DNA from: Echinimonas agarilytica
Lineage (GTDB): Bacteria > Pseudomonadota > Gammaproteobacteria > Enterobacterales > Neiellaceae
Assembly: GCF_023703465.1 (NCBI RefSeq)
Contig: NZ_JAMQGP010000001.1
Location: 434,001-498,000, forward strand
DNA: 64,000 nt
Reading direction: 5' to 3'
In this document: in pieces, positions 16,710 through 26,143 of the stretch
Position numbering within the stretch: the first letter of the stretch is position 1
How the letters are laid out: each line of letters starts with the position of its first letter
Position numbers and translations under genes: made by a program
Notes under the pieces: generated by a model
Database searches by the model: none
What the model was told of the DNA's origin: nothing
Seen by the model: the letters and a program-made list of their open reading frames with translations, nothing else

Positions 16710-17300
16710 TTATTGCCAGCGAATATTTTTGATATTAAAACTCGCTGCTTGCGCAGAGCTGAGTGCAAATACGTCTGGAACAACGCCAATGTCAAAGTTG
16801 TCGTGTGTGTTGTTGAGAAGCACATTCATTGAATAGCGTATGGTTTTCCACCCTTGGCCCGAATAGGGCAGCATAGGTGTAACATCGACCTCTATGCGAC
16901 TCGGCCAGCTTCCGACTCTTAACAGCAGTGGTGACTTGGGTGTGTCGATGATCTCTATATCAAATGACAATTCACGATAACTCGACAAGTCTACATTACC
17001 GCGGGCTGACTTGATGTAGTACATAGCTAAGCATTGGCCATTCCCGCAGTTGTCACCCGTCATGATAATTGTTCGACCGCGCTCACCATCCGCAGTTTTC
17101 ATCGATTGAACATTAAAGGCTGGACTGCTTTGGTGATCCGAAATTGGGCGAGCCCACTCGTTTGATTTTGGGTCTCCTAACAGCTCTAAAAGCCCGCGTC
17201 CTGGCTTTCCTCTGGAGGTAAATACGTCAAATTCTTCCGCTGCTAATGAAGCGGGAAATAACAGTGAAATGATGCATGAAATGCTAATCAGATATTGCAT
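16710..17300 (-). CDS. small secreted protein, ExoP-C/galactose-binding-like domain
   Basis: I choose the ATG at 17300 (196 residues). It gives a clean signal peptide (MQYLISISCIISLLFPASLA) and an AGG ribosome site, whereas the ATG at 17333 has none. The mature part looks like a single jelly-roll domain: NVDLSSYRELSFDIEII, then SRIEVDVTPML, GWKTIRYSMNVLL and a final FNIKNIRWQ. This resembles the C-terminal ExoP-type domain of some family 3 glucosidases, where the same strand order ends in WQTL...LSF.N+RL. I infer a free carbohydrate-binding accessory protein. A Cys pair in NCGNGQCLAM may form a disulfide. The family assignment is tentative. Confidence 0.55.
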   Translation of the reverse strand: MQYLISISCIISLLFPASLAAEEFDVFTSRGKPGRGLLELLGDPKSNEWARPISDHQSSPAFNVQSMKTADGERGRTIIMTGDNCGNGQCLAMYYIKSARGNVDLSSYRELSFDIEIIDTPKSPLLLRVGSWPSRIEVDVTPMLPYSGQGWKTIRYSMNVLLNNTHDNFDIGVVPDVFALSSAQAASFNIKNIRWQ

Positions 17301-17390
17301 TGAGCGGCCTATTTTCGTGTTAATTTGATTCATTTGTTGAAAGTGAGAGCTGATTCTATAGGCATATTTAATACGATGTGGTTAGATAAT

Positions 17391-17404
17391 GTTAGCGGTA
17401 ACCT
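17391..17404. promoter_or_regulatory. LacI-type operator-like site 6
   Basis: TGTTAGCGGTAACC matches the consensus except for the last base. It lies between the divergent small secreted protein and the chemoreceptor, only 26 bp upstream of the chemoreceptor start, so it may act on both. Confidence 0.55.
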
Positions 17405-17429
17405 TTTAAATTGAGTCGTAGGTCAAATA

Positions 17430-19142
17430 ATGAGTGCAGTGAGTCGTACGAGTAATACAAGCATGCAATCGCGTTGGTGGCATATTGGAGTGGTTCACAA
17501 AGTCATTTTAGGCTTCATGACCGTGGCTATTTTATTAACGGCTACCAGTGCGTTGTCGTGGAAAACAGGCGACAACCAAGGTCAGCAGTTAGAGCGACTG
17601 ACGGGCACTTACCTAAAAATTGTAGAAGAAGCGAATTATATGTTGATCTCGTTGCTCAGCATGACCAAATCAATCTCTGATTATGCTGCGGCAACGTCAA
17701 AAGACGAGTTGGATGATCGACGAGTGGACTTTAAAGATTCCGATTACTTCTTTCGTCAAGATTTGAGTTTACTTCGTCAAAGGCTTGAAATGAACCACAA
17801 AAAAGTCAATGACGGTATGCTCAAGTATGTGATTTTGTTGGAAGATCGCGCTCAAAAAATTAGGCGTCTTGCACAAGGTATATTTGAAGCTAAGCAACGT
17901 TTGCTGTCTCAACTTGACGAATCAGAGTCGCTAGGGATTCAACAAGATATTCAGCTGCAGTTATCGAAAATTCGTGAGCATGTCAGTGCGGGAGTCCCCT
18001 ATTCGCAGCTCATATTATCGTTCGCCAATGAGCACGTAGAACAAACCTCGGCTGAAGTAGTATCCGATCTCAATCAAAGTCAGGTGTCCACGGTGATTAT
18101 TCTGATGGCATCCTTGTTGGTCACTGTGCTGCTGAGTGTCAATGTGTCGCGCTCGATTCGGATTCCTCTAGCTCGGGTGTCCACAGTGTTGAAACAGTTG
18201 GCACAAGGGGATTTACAAAAACGAGTGGACTATCAAAGAGATGACGAGTTTGGATTACTAGCCTCGCATCTCAATAGTACAGTGGCGAATCTTCAGAAAA
18301 TTGTGCACTCAATCAACGTTAGTGTGGATCAGATGTCGGATGTGGCCGAAAATAATCAGAAATTGGCCGCTGTCATTGCCGATGAAAATAGCCGCCAACG
18401 GAATGACACCGAAAGTGTGGCAACGGCGGTGACCGAAATGGAACACAGCTTCAATGAAGTGTCGGCTTCAGCCGCATTGACCAATGATCGAGTGCTCGAA
18501 GCACAATCGGTAGCTGATCAAAGTGCGCAAGTGATTGCCCAGAATGTGGTGCTGAACCAGAATTTGAGTCATAGCTTGTCGGAATCGTCTAGTCGTATTG
18601 CAACGGTTGAAAAACTAAGCCGAGATATTGGTGGCATCTTAGATGTCATCAAGTTGATTGCAGAGCAAACAAATTTGTTGGCACTGAATGCAGCCATTGA
18701 AGCTGCCCGAGCAGGAAGCCACGGTCGAGGCTTTGCCGTTGTAGCTGATGAAGTTCGCTCTTTGGCAAAAAAGACGGCCGATTCAACCAATGAGATTAAT
18801 GGCATGATCACGTCATTGCAAAGCGGTGTACATGATGCTGTATCGATGGTCAGTGAATGCATGCAATCGATGACACTCAGTAATGATAAGAACAATGAAG
18901 CGTCAATTAGCATTGGCCAAATTCACAGCATCATTGCCGGTATTGTCGATATGTCGACTCAGATAGCGACGGCCACAGAGGAACAGTTAGCGACAGCCGG
19001 TGAAATCTCGAAAAATGTGAATGGCATTTCGAGTGGAGCAGCACACTCACTCGATACGACGGAAAAGCTATCTAATTCAGGGAATAAACTCAATAGTTTG
19101 GCGCGCCAACAACGAGATATCGTGTCGAAATTCGACGTTTAA
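17430..19142 (+). CDS. methyl-accepting chemotaxis protein
   Basis: A 570-residue transmembrane chemoreceptor. TM1 is about residues 22-46 and is followed by a mostly helical periplasmic sensor of about 165 residues. TM2 is about 212-235, then a HAMP linker with [19 protein letters not shown], and the cytoplasmic signalling hairpin with the conserved tip [27 protein letters not shown] and [12 protein letters not shown]. It has no C-terminal CheR-binding pentapeptide. The ligand is unknown, but the operator-like site directly upstream places it in the sugar locus, suggesting chemotaxis toward a breakdown product of the same polysaccharide. Confidence 0.93.
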   Translation: MSAVSRTSNTSMQSRWWHIGVVHKVILGFMTVAILLTATSALSWKTGDNQGQQLERLTGTYLKIVEEANYMLISLLSMTKSISDYAAATSKDELDDRRVDFKDSDYFFRQDLSLLRQRLEMNHKKVNDGMLKYVILLEDRAQKIRRLAQGIFEAKQRLLSQLDESESLGIQQDIQLQLSKIREHVSAGVPYSQLILSFANEHVEQTSAEVVSDLNQSQVSTVIILMASLLVTVLLSVNVSRSIRIPLARVSTVLKQLAQGDLQKRVDYQRDDEFGLLASHLNSTVANLQKIVHSINVSVDQMSDVAENNQKLAAVIADENSRQRNDTESVATAVTEMEHSFNEVSASAALTNDRVLEAQSVADQSAQVIAQNVVLNQNLSHSLSESSSRIATVEKLSRDIGGILDVIKLIAEQTNLLALNAAIEAARAGSHGRGFAVVADEVRSLAKKTADSTNEINGMITSLQSGVHDAVSMVSECMQSMTLSNDKNNEASISIGQIHSIIAGIVDMSTQIATATEEQLATAGEISKNVNGISSGAAHSLDTTEKLSNSGNKLNSLARQQRDIVSKFDV

Positions 19143-19238
19143 TTTGCAATCAAATTGCACAGAAAACGATCTGGTATAGATCTTGATAGCAGTACCGGAG
19201 TGGTGAATTTTTGACACCATAATCAACCGGAGATTGTC

Positions 19239-19661
19239 ATGATTTCAAGTGAACTGATCGCCAACACTGCCACAGAAGAATGTACTTCTGCTGTGTTGGA
19301 AATGATAGGCGTCGATAGCCCCAAAAAGGGCGACGTGTCTTACATGGTCTTTGACACCAAAGTAGATGATAAGCAGTTTTTCTGCTGTTGGTCTGGTGGT
19401 GAAGTGAAAGACAAAGAAGTTGAATTAACAGCAGTTGGCGTTGGAGCGTTAGAAGCTCTTAGCCGCGTTGAAGCAGAAACTCGCGAAGGGATTGATGTAT
19501 TTGTTCTCAATTCTTCGGATCGCGATGACTTGATCAATGAAGTGAAGCAGGCCTTCAGCAAGATTGAAGACCGCAGTCGCGTATGCTTTGTGGGTGATGT
19601 GGCCGGTACGTTGCGTAACTGGCTGCCAGAAGCCTTCAACGTTAAAAACTGGCAGCAATAA
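19239..19661 (+). CDS. hypothetical protein, 140 residues
   Basis: A soluble, acidic 140-residue protein with a good CCGGAGA ribosome site 8 bp before the ATG. It has no signal peptide or membrane segment. Visible pieces are VFDTKVDDKQFFCCWSGG, a helical AGVGALEALSRVEAET-type block and a Rossmann-like ending SRVCFVGDVAGTLRNWLPEAF. I do not recognise the family. It follows the chemoreceptor by 96 bp in the same direction but has its own leader, so co-transcription is uncertain. Codon use resembles the neighbours. Confidence 0.75.
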   Translation: MISSELIANTATEECTSAVLEMIGVDSPKKGDVSYMVFDTKVDDKQFFCCWSGGEVKDKEVELTAVGVGALEALSRVEAETREGIDVFVLNSSDRDDLINEVKQAFSKIEDRSRVCFVGDVAGTLRNWLPEAFNVKNWQQ

Positions 19662-19677
19662 CGCTCAGCTTCAAAAA

Positions 19678-20007
19678 TTACTTTTTGAGGCTGGTGCTGA
19701 ATTGTTCCAGCAGCTGGTGCATCATCTGGATTTTGTGTAAAAGCAATTTCAGGTGATGTGGCCACTGCTCGGACTTTTCCTGTTCAAGTGTTTCTATATC
19801 GCCTGCAAGCTCAGCCAAGTATTCCACAAAATGACGTGCTTCTTTTTCAAACGGCGAGTCTTTATCAAATAATGCGGCAAATTTGGCTTTTCCGTCTTTG
19901 CGCAGTGCATCCAGTTTCTGGTCGGCATCGACACACTTTCGATAGAGTTGTTTTAATTCGCTTTGCAGCATTGAAATTGCCAATGCGTGTTTATCTGTGG
20001 TGGTCAT
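19678..20007 (-). CDS. small helical protein, possibly PriC-like
   Basis: The start is the ATG at 20007, which overlaps the epmB stop by one base (TGATG), giving 109 residues. The longer frame upstream would lie inside epmB. The protein is almost entirely charged helix (ALAISMLQSELKQLYRKCVDADQKLD, ARHFVEYLAELAGDIETLEQEK), compatible with a short coiled coil. The pattern faintly resembles the primosomal protein PriC, which is short and helical, but I am not confident. Translational coupling to epmB is clear. Confidence 0.65.
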   Translation of the reverse strand: MTTTDKHALAISMLQSELKQLYRKCVDADQKLDALRKDGKAKFAALFDKDSPFEKEARHFVEYLAELAGDIETLEQEKSEQWPHHLKLLLHKIQMMHQLLEQFSTSLKK

Positions 20008-21029
20008 CAGAACCTCAATTTTAAATCTAATGGAGTCTTGCTCGAACGGTCGGGTATTTCTCGGACTAACTTGGGCACTAAAAAGCCGGGCAACTCGGCC
20101 AACATGCCTTGGCAAATCTGTCGTGCAGTATCGTCGTCTACATCAAAATGCGCAGCCCCTGAAACTGGATCGAAAGCATGAAGGTAGTACGGTTGAATAC
20201 CGCCATCAAACAATGCTTCGGACAAATCCACTTGAGCCGCGACACTATCATTAATCCCTTTCAATATCACCGCTTGATTGAGCAACCAAATGCCAGCCTT
20301 TTTCCATTCTAATAAGCGTTTAGAAAGGCGGTCATCAATTTCGTTGGCATGGTTTACATGCAAGACCAAAATTGTTTTGAGGCGAGCATTTGCCAAGCGT
20401 TGTTTCAATGCATCCGTTAAGCGTTCGGGGATCACAACCGGCATTCTGGAATGAATTCGAATGCGCTTGAGATGTGGTATTTGTTCTAAACTATTGAGCA
20501 AGTTGAACAATTGCTGATCATTCGCCATGAGTGGGTCGCCACCCGATAAAATGACCTCATTGATCTCACTGTGGTTTGCAATGTGAGATAAAGCGTCTTG
20601 CCACCGGTGCTCTCCCGGCTTGTTTTCCGCGTACGGAAAATGCCGCCGAAAGCAGTATCTGCAATTAATCGCGCACCCCCCTCGAACCACAAGCAACACG
20701 CGGCTTTTATATTTGTGGATTAAACCAGGAGTGGCGGAGCCATGCTCTTGTAGTGGATCGGCGACGTACCCCGGCGCATCAATAAATTCTTGTGCATCGG
20801 GCCACACTTGGCGAAACAGCGGATCATGAATATCTCCCGGAACCATTTTCTCAACAAATGCGCGCGGCACTCGCAATGGAAATAGGCGCCTGGCAAGCCC
20901 TTGGTCTGACAATTGTTCAGGATTAATACTAAGTGCTGCCAACAATTGCTCAGGTGTTGTGATCGCATGCTTGAGCTGCCACTGCCAAGGTGGGTGTTCT
21001 GTTGATTGAGTGCTGATTTCGTAAGTCAT
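20007..21029 (-). CDS. epmB: EF-P beta-lysylation protein EpmB (lysine 2,3-aminomutase-like)
   Basis: A 340-residue radical-SAM enzyme. The cluster motif CAINCRYCFRRHFPY (CxxxCxxC, near residue 117) and the KamA-type blocks EVILSGGDPLMANDQQL and RIHSRMPVVIP are present. The short form (about 340 residues) without the long C-terminal tail of true KamA is typical of EpmB. It converts alpha-lysine to (R)-beta-lysine for attachment to elongation factor P. It is divergent from efp across a 210-bp gap, and epmA is 3 kb away, so the full substrate/enzyme set except EpmC is local. Confidence 0.93.
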   Translation of the reverse strand: MTYEISTQSTEHPPWQWQLKHAITTPEQLLAALSINPEQLSDQGLARRLFPLRVPRAFVEKMVPGDIHDPLFRQVWPDAQEFIDAPGYVADPLQEHGSATPGLIHKYKSRVLLVVRGGCAINCRYCFRRHFPYAENKPGEHRWQDALSHIANHSEINEVILSGGDPLMANDQQLFNLLNSLEQIPHLKRIRIHSRMPVVIPERLTDALKQRLANARLKTILVLHVNHANEIDDRLSKRLLEWKKAGIWLLNQAVILKGINDSVAAQVDLSEALFDGGIQPYYLHAFDPVSGAAHFDVDDDTARQICQGMLAELPGFLVPKLVREIPDRSSKTPLDLKLRF

Positions 21030-21239
21030 AATCTTGGCCTGAGCGAATGCGGGCTAACAATATAGCCAGATCTGAAGTAATGCAAATGTGCCATTGCCAT
21101 TAAATTTAGTGGCACAGCGGCTTCAATAATGCCGATTAAATAACGAAATACACTTCAGAGCGGTTGCAAGTGCTGCCACTCGCGTTGATTTCTAGTATCA
21201 TGACCGCGATATAAGTATTGAAACCGAATTGGGAAAAAC

Positions 21240-21806
21240 ATGGCAAGTTTTAGCACTAGTGAGTTCAAAGGCGGACTCAAATTTATGCTCGATGGTGAGC
21301 CTTGTACCATCATTGAAAATGAATTCGTAAAACCTGGTAAAGGGCAAGCCTTTAACCGCGTAAAGATTCGTAAGTTGATCTCAGGTAAAGTTCTCGAGAA
21401 AACATTCAAGTCAGGTGAAACTGTTGAAGCTGCTGATGTAATGGATGTTGAATTAGCTTACCTGTACAACGATGGTGAGTTCTGGCACTTCATGAATAAT
21501 GAAACGTTTGAGCAGCTTGCTGCTGATGCAAAAGCTGTGGCTGATGCAGAAAAATGGTTAGTGGAACAAGACATCTGCACATTGACCTTATGGGATGGTG
21601 CACCCATCACTGTGACTCCGCCAAATTTCGTTGAATTAGAAATTACAGATACCGATCCGGGTCTCAAAGGCGATACAGCCGGAACAGGCGGTAAGCCTGC
21701 AACACTTATCACGGGCGCAGTTGTTCGTGTTCCTTTGTTCCTTCAAATTGGTGAAGTGATCAAAGTAGATACTCGCAGTGGCGAGTACGTTTCTCGCGTA
21801 AAATAG
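21240..21806 (+). CDS. efp: translation elongation factor P
   Basis: A 188-residue EF-P of standard length. Domain I carries the modification loop [11 protein letters not shown] with the target lysine at about position 34. Domains II and III follow, with [22 protein letters not shown] typical of the factor. EF-P enters the ribosomal E site and rescues polyproline stalling; here it should need beta-lysylation by EpmA/EpmB. The divergent epmB supports this. It ends at a small hairpin. Confidence 0.97.
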   Translation: MASFSTSEFKGGLKFMLDGEPCTIIENEFVKPGKGQAFNRVKIRKLISGKVLEKTFKSGETVEAADVMDVELAYLYNDGEFWHFMNNETFEQLAADAKAVADAEKWLVEQDICTLTLWDGAPITVTPPNFVELEITDTDPGLKGDTAGTGGKPATLITGAVVRVPLFLQIGEVIKVDTRSGEYVSRVK

Positions 21807-21821
21807 TCACGCGAGTTCAGG

Positions 21822-21838
21822 TTGGGCAGGACGCCCAA
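21822..21838 (+). terminator. small hairpin after efp
   Basis: TTGGGC / GCCCAA with an AGGAC loop lies 15 bp after the efp stop. There is no T-tract, so termination is uncertain. Confidence 0.4.
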
Positions 21839-21880
21839 TCTGACTGTCAATGGAATGATTTGCATTAGGAGTGTGCTCTC

Positions 21881-22414
21881 ATGTCATCACTAATTATTCG
21901 AACAATCATTAGTCTCTCATTGTTGTTTTCAACAATAGCCTCGCACGCCGCTGATTTAACCGACCAAACTGTTGCAAATTGGCTGAAAAGCTATGACGCT
22001 GTGCAACTTTGGACGAACGAGCATCAAAGTGAACTCGATGCACTGCAAGCTTCAGTGGCTCCCGGTATTGGTAATACCAATGAAGTCATGCAAAATTCCC
22101 CAGTGTATGCAGACATGGTCAAATTGTTGCGTGGATACGGATTTGAAACGCCTGAGCGATGGTCTCAAACGGGCGAACAAATCATGTTTGCTTATGCTGC
22201 TCTGGTGCAAACATCTGTTCGAGAAGATTTCACCAAAGAAATAGAAGATATTCGTAACGATCCCAACATGACAACAGAGCAAAAAGAGGCCATGCTCAAT
22301 TTATTGCAACACACGCAAAGCATGGCGAACCGTTTCTCGAATGTGAGTGAAGCGGATCAAGCCGCAGTGGCTAAGTATCAAGATCAAATAACGGCGCTTG
22401 CTGAAAAGCAATAG
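21881..22414 (+). CDS. hypothetical periplasmic protein, 177 residues
   Basis: An exported protein with a clear signal peptide (cleavage near SHAAD, about residue 23) and a mature part made mostly of helices. Visible segments include LTDQTVANWLKSYDAVQLW and a long amphipathic run DFTKEIEDIRNDPNMTTEQKEAML (split across a loop). An AGGAG ribosome site lies just upstream of the ATG. No family recognised. The gene lies between efp and a GH13 enzyme in the same direction. Spacing to the latter is 45 bp, so they may be co-transcribed. Confidence 0.75.
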   Translation: MSSLIIRTIISLSLLFSTIASHAADLTDQTVANWLKSYDAVQLWTNEHQSELDALQASVAPGIGNTNEVMQNSPVYADMVKLLRGYGFETPERWSQTGEQIMFAYAALVQTSVREDFTKEIEDIRNDPNMTTEQKEAMLNLLQHTQSMANRFSNVSEADQAAVAKYQDQITALAEKQ

Positions 22415-22459
22415 TTGAGCGCTTAGTTTTATACAGCAACAAGCTGTGGAGAGCGCATC

Positions 22460-23932
22460 ATGGTCAATACTCCCGATTGGGTTAAACACGCAGTTTTTTA
22501 TCAAATATTTCCAGATCGTTTTGCGCGGCAGGGCGGCGCTCACTTACCTCTCGGAATTTCACTAAAACCGTGGGGGAGTTGTCCCGGAGAGCAGGGGTTT
22601 CAGGGAGGCGACCTATTGGGCGTTTGCGAACGCCTTGATTATCTGCAAAATCTTGGCATCAATGCCATTTACCTCAATCCTATTTTTAGTTCTGCCTGCA
22701 ATCACCGCTATCATACCTACGACTACTTCGCCGTGGATCCTCTGCTCGGCGGAGATCAAGCGTTACGGCAATTGCTTGATGAAGCCCATGCACGCGACAT
22801 GAAAGTGATTCTCGACGGTGTATTTAATCACGCCAGTCGAGGTTTTTGGGCATTTCATCATATTCTCGAAAACGGTACAGATTCGCCCTATATCGACTGG
22901 TTTGAAATTGAGGATTGGCCGTTAAGGCCTTATCACTCCGACGATGACAACCCACCTAATTACAAGGCGTGGTGGGGGCTGCCTGCACTGCCCAAATTCA
23001 ACATCAATAATACGGGCGTGCGTCAGTACATTTTTTCTGTGGCTGAATATTGGTTGGAGTTTGGTATAGACGGCTGGCGATTAGATGTGCCTGGTGAAAT
23101 TGACGATGACCTATTTTGGCGAGAGTTTCGTCAGCGCGTCAAAGCCATTAATCCAGAGGCCTATATTTGCGGGGAGATCTGGGAGCGGGCAACGCATTGG
23201 CTCCAAGGGGACATGTTTGATGCAACCATGAACTATGAATTTTGCAGCCTTGCTCTGAGCTACTTTGGTCACCACTCTTTGCGCACGGACTACAAGAAAA
23301 ACGCGTTGCCATTAGAGCCGCTAACCACCGAAGAATTTATCGAAGGCGTAGGCAATATGCTCGGAGCCATGCCTAAAGACATTAACGATGTACAATTTAA
23401 CTTACTGGGCAGCCATGATATGGCACGCCCGCTTTGGATTGTGCACGAAGATATTAGTGCGTTACAGCAAGCTATGTTGTTTCAAATGACCATGCCCGGT
23501 GCTCCTTGCCTTTACTACGGCGATGAAATTAGCATGACCGGGGAAGACGACCCTCATTGTCGAGGCGCTTACCCGTGGCACCAGCCTGATTTGGCCGACA
23601 AACGAATGCTAGCTTATGTGCGTGAGATTATTCATTTACGGCATCAAGTACCGGCATTGCGTACCGGCGAAGTTGAGTTTGATACCGACTTACCACCTGA
23701 AGTGCTTGGCTACCAAAGAACATTGGATGATCAGCAGGTGCAAGTGCTGATCAACCGTGGCAGCGAAGCGCAAACCATTCGATTAGCAGACGCAGAACAA
23801 TGGACTTTGCTATTCGGTGGTGCAGAGCGGCTATTGCCGCACGGCCGTGAATTATGGGTGAATCTTCCTGCGCGCCATCAAGTCGTACTCCTTCGCACTA
23901 CTCCTCCAATGAGCCTCGCTAAAGCCGTTTAA
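22460..23932 (+). CDS. GH13 alpha-glucosidase/neopullulanase-like enzyme, cytoplasmic
   Basis: A 490-residue alpha-amylase-family enzyme without signal peptide. The four GH13 regions are visible: DGVFNH (near residue 119), GWRLDVPGEI with the nucleophile Asp (near 204), ICGEIWE with the acid/base Glu (near 235) and LLGSHDMAR (near 317). An early VFYQIFPDRFA and LNPIFSSACNHRYHTYDY place it with the neopullulanase/cyclomaltodextrinase/maltodextrin glucosidase (GH13_20/21) group, but it lacks their long N-terminal starch-binding domain. It probably trims imported maltodextrins. It stands between efp and epmA without other starch genes. Confidence 0.87.
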   Translation: MVNTPDWVKHAVFYQIFPDRFARQGGAHLPLGISLKPWGSCPGEQGFQGGDLLGVCERLDYLQNLGINAIYLNPIFSSACNHRYHTYDYFAVDPLLGGDQALRQLLDEAHARDMKVILDGVFNHASRGFWAFHHILENGTDSPYIDWFEIEDWPLRPYHSDDDNPPNYKAWWGLPALPKFNINNTGVRQYIFSVAEYWLEFGIDGWRLDVPGEIDDDLFWREFRQRVKAINPEAYICGEIWERATHWLQGDMFDATMNYEFCSLALSYFGHHSLRTDYKKNALPLEPLTTEEFIEGVGNMLGAMPKDINDVQFNLLGSHDMARPLWIVHEDISALQQAMLFQMTMPGAPCLYYGDEISMTGEDDPHCRGAYPWHQPDLADKRMLAYVREIIHLRHQVPALRTGEVEFDTDLPPEVLGYQRTLDDQQVQVLINRGSEAQTIRLADAEQWTLLFGGAERLLPHGRELWVNLPARHQVVLLRTTPPMSLAKAV

Positions 23933-24037
23933 TGTGGCTGGCTTTTTGGCAGATGGTGTTCATGCGCTTTGAGTTGCTGTACAAGTAAGCTGAGTTGAGC
24001 GTCTCAGACGCTGTAGGTATAAATTGGAGTGAGATGT

Positions 24038-24997
24038 ATGTGGCAACCTGATGCAAACTTAGACATGTTGCGCGCACGCGCGGCGTTATTGCGATGTATC
24101 AGGAACTTCTTTGCCGAGCGCAATGTGTTAGAGGTTGAAACACCTGCATTGTCGCAAGCATCGGTTACGGACCCTCATCTTCATACCTTTCAAACCCAAT
24201 TTGCATCGCCTGAGTCAAGCGATGAACAGTCTCTGTATTTGATGACGTCCCCTGAGTTCCATATGAAGCGTTTGTTGTGCTCTGGCAGTGGCTGTATTTA
24301 TCAGATTGGAAAAGCGTTTCGTAACGAAGAGCAAGGGCGCTTTCATAATCCAGAATTTACCATGCTCGAGTGGTATCGAGTGGGTTTTGATCATCACCAA
24401 TTAATGGATGATATGGAAGCGCTATTGGTGCTGATTTTAGAATGTGGCCAGTGTGACCGAATCACCTACCAGCAAGCATTTATGCAAACGCTCGACGTTG
24501 ACCCTCTCAGTGCTAGTTTGACGGAACTAGCGCAGTCAGCGCCAGATTCTTGCACCGATCTAGCCGCTATTGAAACCGACCGAGACACCTTGCTGCAACT
24601 CCTATTTAGTATGGGCGTAGAGCCACATATCGGCCTGCATAGCCCCGTATTTGTCTATGATTTTCCGGCTTCTCAGGCGGCACTCGCGCGCATTAATCAA
24701 CAGGATAAGCGAGTAGCCGACAGATTTGAGGTCTATTTTAAAGGCATTGAGCTGGCCAATGGTTTTTATGAATTGGCCGATGCGGCTGAGCAGCTCCAAC
24801 GTTTCCGTGTAGATAACCAAACCCGCGTGGGCATGGGGTTGGCAGAAGCTCCAATTGACGGGCTGTTTTTACAAGCGTTGGAAAAAGGGCTGCCTGACTG
24901 TTCAGGTGTTGCCTTAGGTATCGACCGACTGCTGATGTTACAGCAGTCAAAACAGAGCATTGCTGAAGTGATGGCTTTTTCAGTCCAGCGGGCTTAA
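24038..24997 (+). CDS. epmA: EF-P--(R)-beta-lysine ligase EpmA
   Basis: A 319-residue class II lysyl-tRNA-synthetase paralogue lacking the anticodon-binding domain. Motif 2 ([13 protein letters not shown]...[24 protein letters not shown]) and motif 3 ([12 protein letters not shown]) are intact. I use the ATG at 24038 because GGAG lies 8 bp before it; a GTG at 24029 would add three residues. EpmA joins beta-lysine to the EF-P lysine in the cytoplasm. Its end overlaps the convergent small gene by four bases. Confidence 0.94.
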   Translation: MWQPDANLDMLRARAALLRCIRNFFAERNVLEVETPALSQASVTDPHLHTFQTQFASPESSDEQSLYLMTSPEFHMKRLLCSGSGCIYQIGKAFRNEEQGRFHNPEFTMLEWYRVGFDHHQLMDDMEALLVLILECGQCDRITYQQAFMQTLDVDPLSASLTELAQSAPDSCTDLAAIETDRDTLLQLLFSMGVEPHIGLHSPVFVYDFPASQAALARINQQDKRVADRFEVYFKGIELANGFYELADAAEQLQRFRVDNQTRVGMGLAEAPIDGLFLQALEKGLPDCSGVALGIDRLLMLQQSKQSIAEVMAFSVQRA

Positions 24998-25239
24998 TTG
25001 GCATCGGTATGGCGAACCATCACTTCAGATGAGAAGTTCGCATTGCCTAGGCTATCAATAGTGCACATGGCATCGCCACGACAAACAACCACTAATGGAC
25101 CGCGTTGGGTCATGCGAACAAACCAGATATCCCAACCTAGTTTCTTCATGCCTTCAACGCATAGCCGTTGCGCGTCGGTCAGCTTTATTTGAGCTTTGCT
25201 GCCGCGTCGCTCTGTTGGCAATATGGCTGTATGTTGCAT
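24994..25239 (-). CDS. hypothetical protein, 81 residues
   Basis: A small protein with a strong AAGGAG ribosome site 7 bp before the ATG at 25239, which is the main reason to accept it. It has no signal peptide. Visible segments are [22 protein letters not shown] and [19 protein letters not shown], suggesting a small alpha-beta fold with two cysteines. It converges on epmA with a four-base overlap of the ends. No family recognised. Confidence 0.7.
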   Translation of the reverse strand: MQHTAILPTERRGSKAQIKLTDAQRLCVEGMKKLGWDIWFVRMTQRGPLVVVCRGDAMCTIDSLGNANFSSEVMVRHTDAN

Positions 25240-25508
25240 CAAACTTCTCCTTTTTATTCCTCATTCAATCTAACTCTGATTTGTTAATAAATTGTGACAA
25301 AAACGCGGTCGCAATTGGAAGTTTGATGAAAGACCTCTTTTTTATGGCGCGTAACTTACTGAATCCGCCCCAAAAGCCCTATTTATAAAGCTTTCATCGA
25401 ATATTTCAGTAGTGAAAATAGAAACATTGACTACATTTAAGCAATAGACCAAATGCAAGTTATTGGACCTTTTGGATTGCTTCAGGCGATTGTTTGGCAG
25501 AGTTACCT

Positions 25509-26102
25509 ATGAACACCTTGTTTGAATGTTGGAATGGCGGAATTGTTGAGTGGGACGGGCTTTCAGCTCCACGTTTGAGTTTCCCCTACGCTGTGAACGA
25601 CAGTGAGTTGCTGGCCTTTTTCCTAATTTCGGCTCGTGCATGTCAACTTCAAAGCCGACTGGGTTGGCAGCTTAATTTTGCAGGTAAAGCCTGTTCTGTG
25701 CCGCTGTTTCCTGCCCAAGAAATGATGAATCTGTTGTATAAAATTCAGCAGCAGTGTGGTTACGGCCCAACTCTTGTGCGATGTAATCGTGAAAGCATGA
25801 ATGACGATGATGTGCTGCTATTGCGGATTAAGTGGGTACACCTAGCATCAGGGCAAGCTAATTCGTACATGCCTTTTATTGGTACGCGTTTAAATGACCG
25901 AGTATTGGCAAGACCTCAGCCTTTTGTGGTGGCCTGTGATCGGGAACTGGAAGTCAGTTTTAGCCGTTTTGGGCAGTTGCAGCGTGTAGGGCGGCGTAAT
26001 TTACTGGAAGTGTTGGGTATAGATGATGCGAGCGGTTTTAGCGTGTCGAATTCGTTGATCGAAAAAGCTACGCAGGGGCTTGGTAGTGTGGAAAACTTAT
26101 GA
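25509..26102 (+). CDS. hypothetical protein, about 197 residues
   Basis: The ATG at 25509 is the first good start; a TTG at 25494 in frame would add five residues. No signal peptide or membrane segment is seen. The sequence contains LFECWNGGIVEWDGLSAPRLSFPY and a later basic RFGQLQRVGRRNLLEVLGI stretch. I do not recognise a family. It stands alone between a 269-bp gap (25240-25508, nothing recognisable) and the fumarate reductase terminator. Confidence 0.7.
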   Translation: MNTLFECWNGGIVEWDGLSAPRLSFPYAVNDSELLAFFLISARACQLQSRLGWQLNFAGKACSVPLFPAQEMMNLLYKIQQQCGYGPTLVRCNRESMNDDDVLLLRIKWVHLASGQANSYMPFIGTRLNDRVLARPQPFVVACDRELEVSFSRFGQLQRVGRRNLLEVLGIDDASGFSVSNSLIEKATQGLGSVENL

Positions 26103-26104
26103 AA

Positions 26105-26124
26105 AACGGCGCAAATGCGCCGTT
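26105..26124 (-). terminator. intrinsic terminator of the frd operon
   Basis: An 8-bp perfect stem AACGGCGC / GCGCCGTT with a four-base loop is followed on the minus strand by a T-run (GTTTTTC). It lies 20 bp after the frdD stop. Confidence 0.85.
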
Positions 26125-26143
26125 CAAAAAGAGCAAGTGTGCT

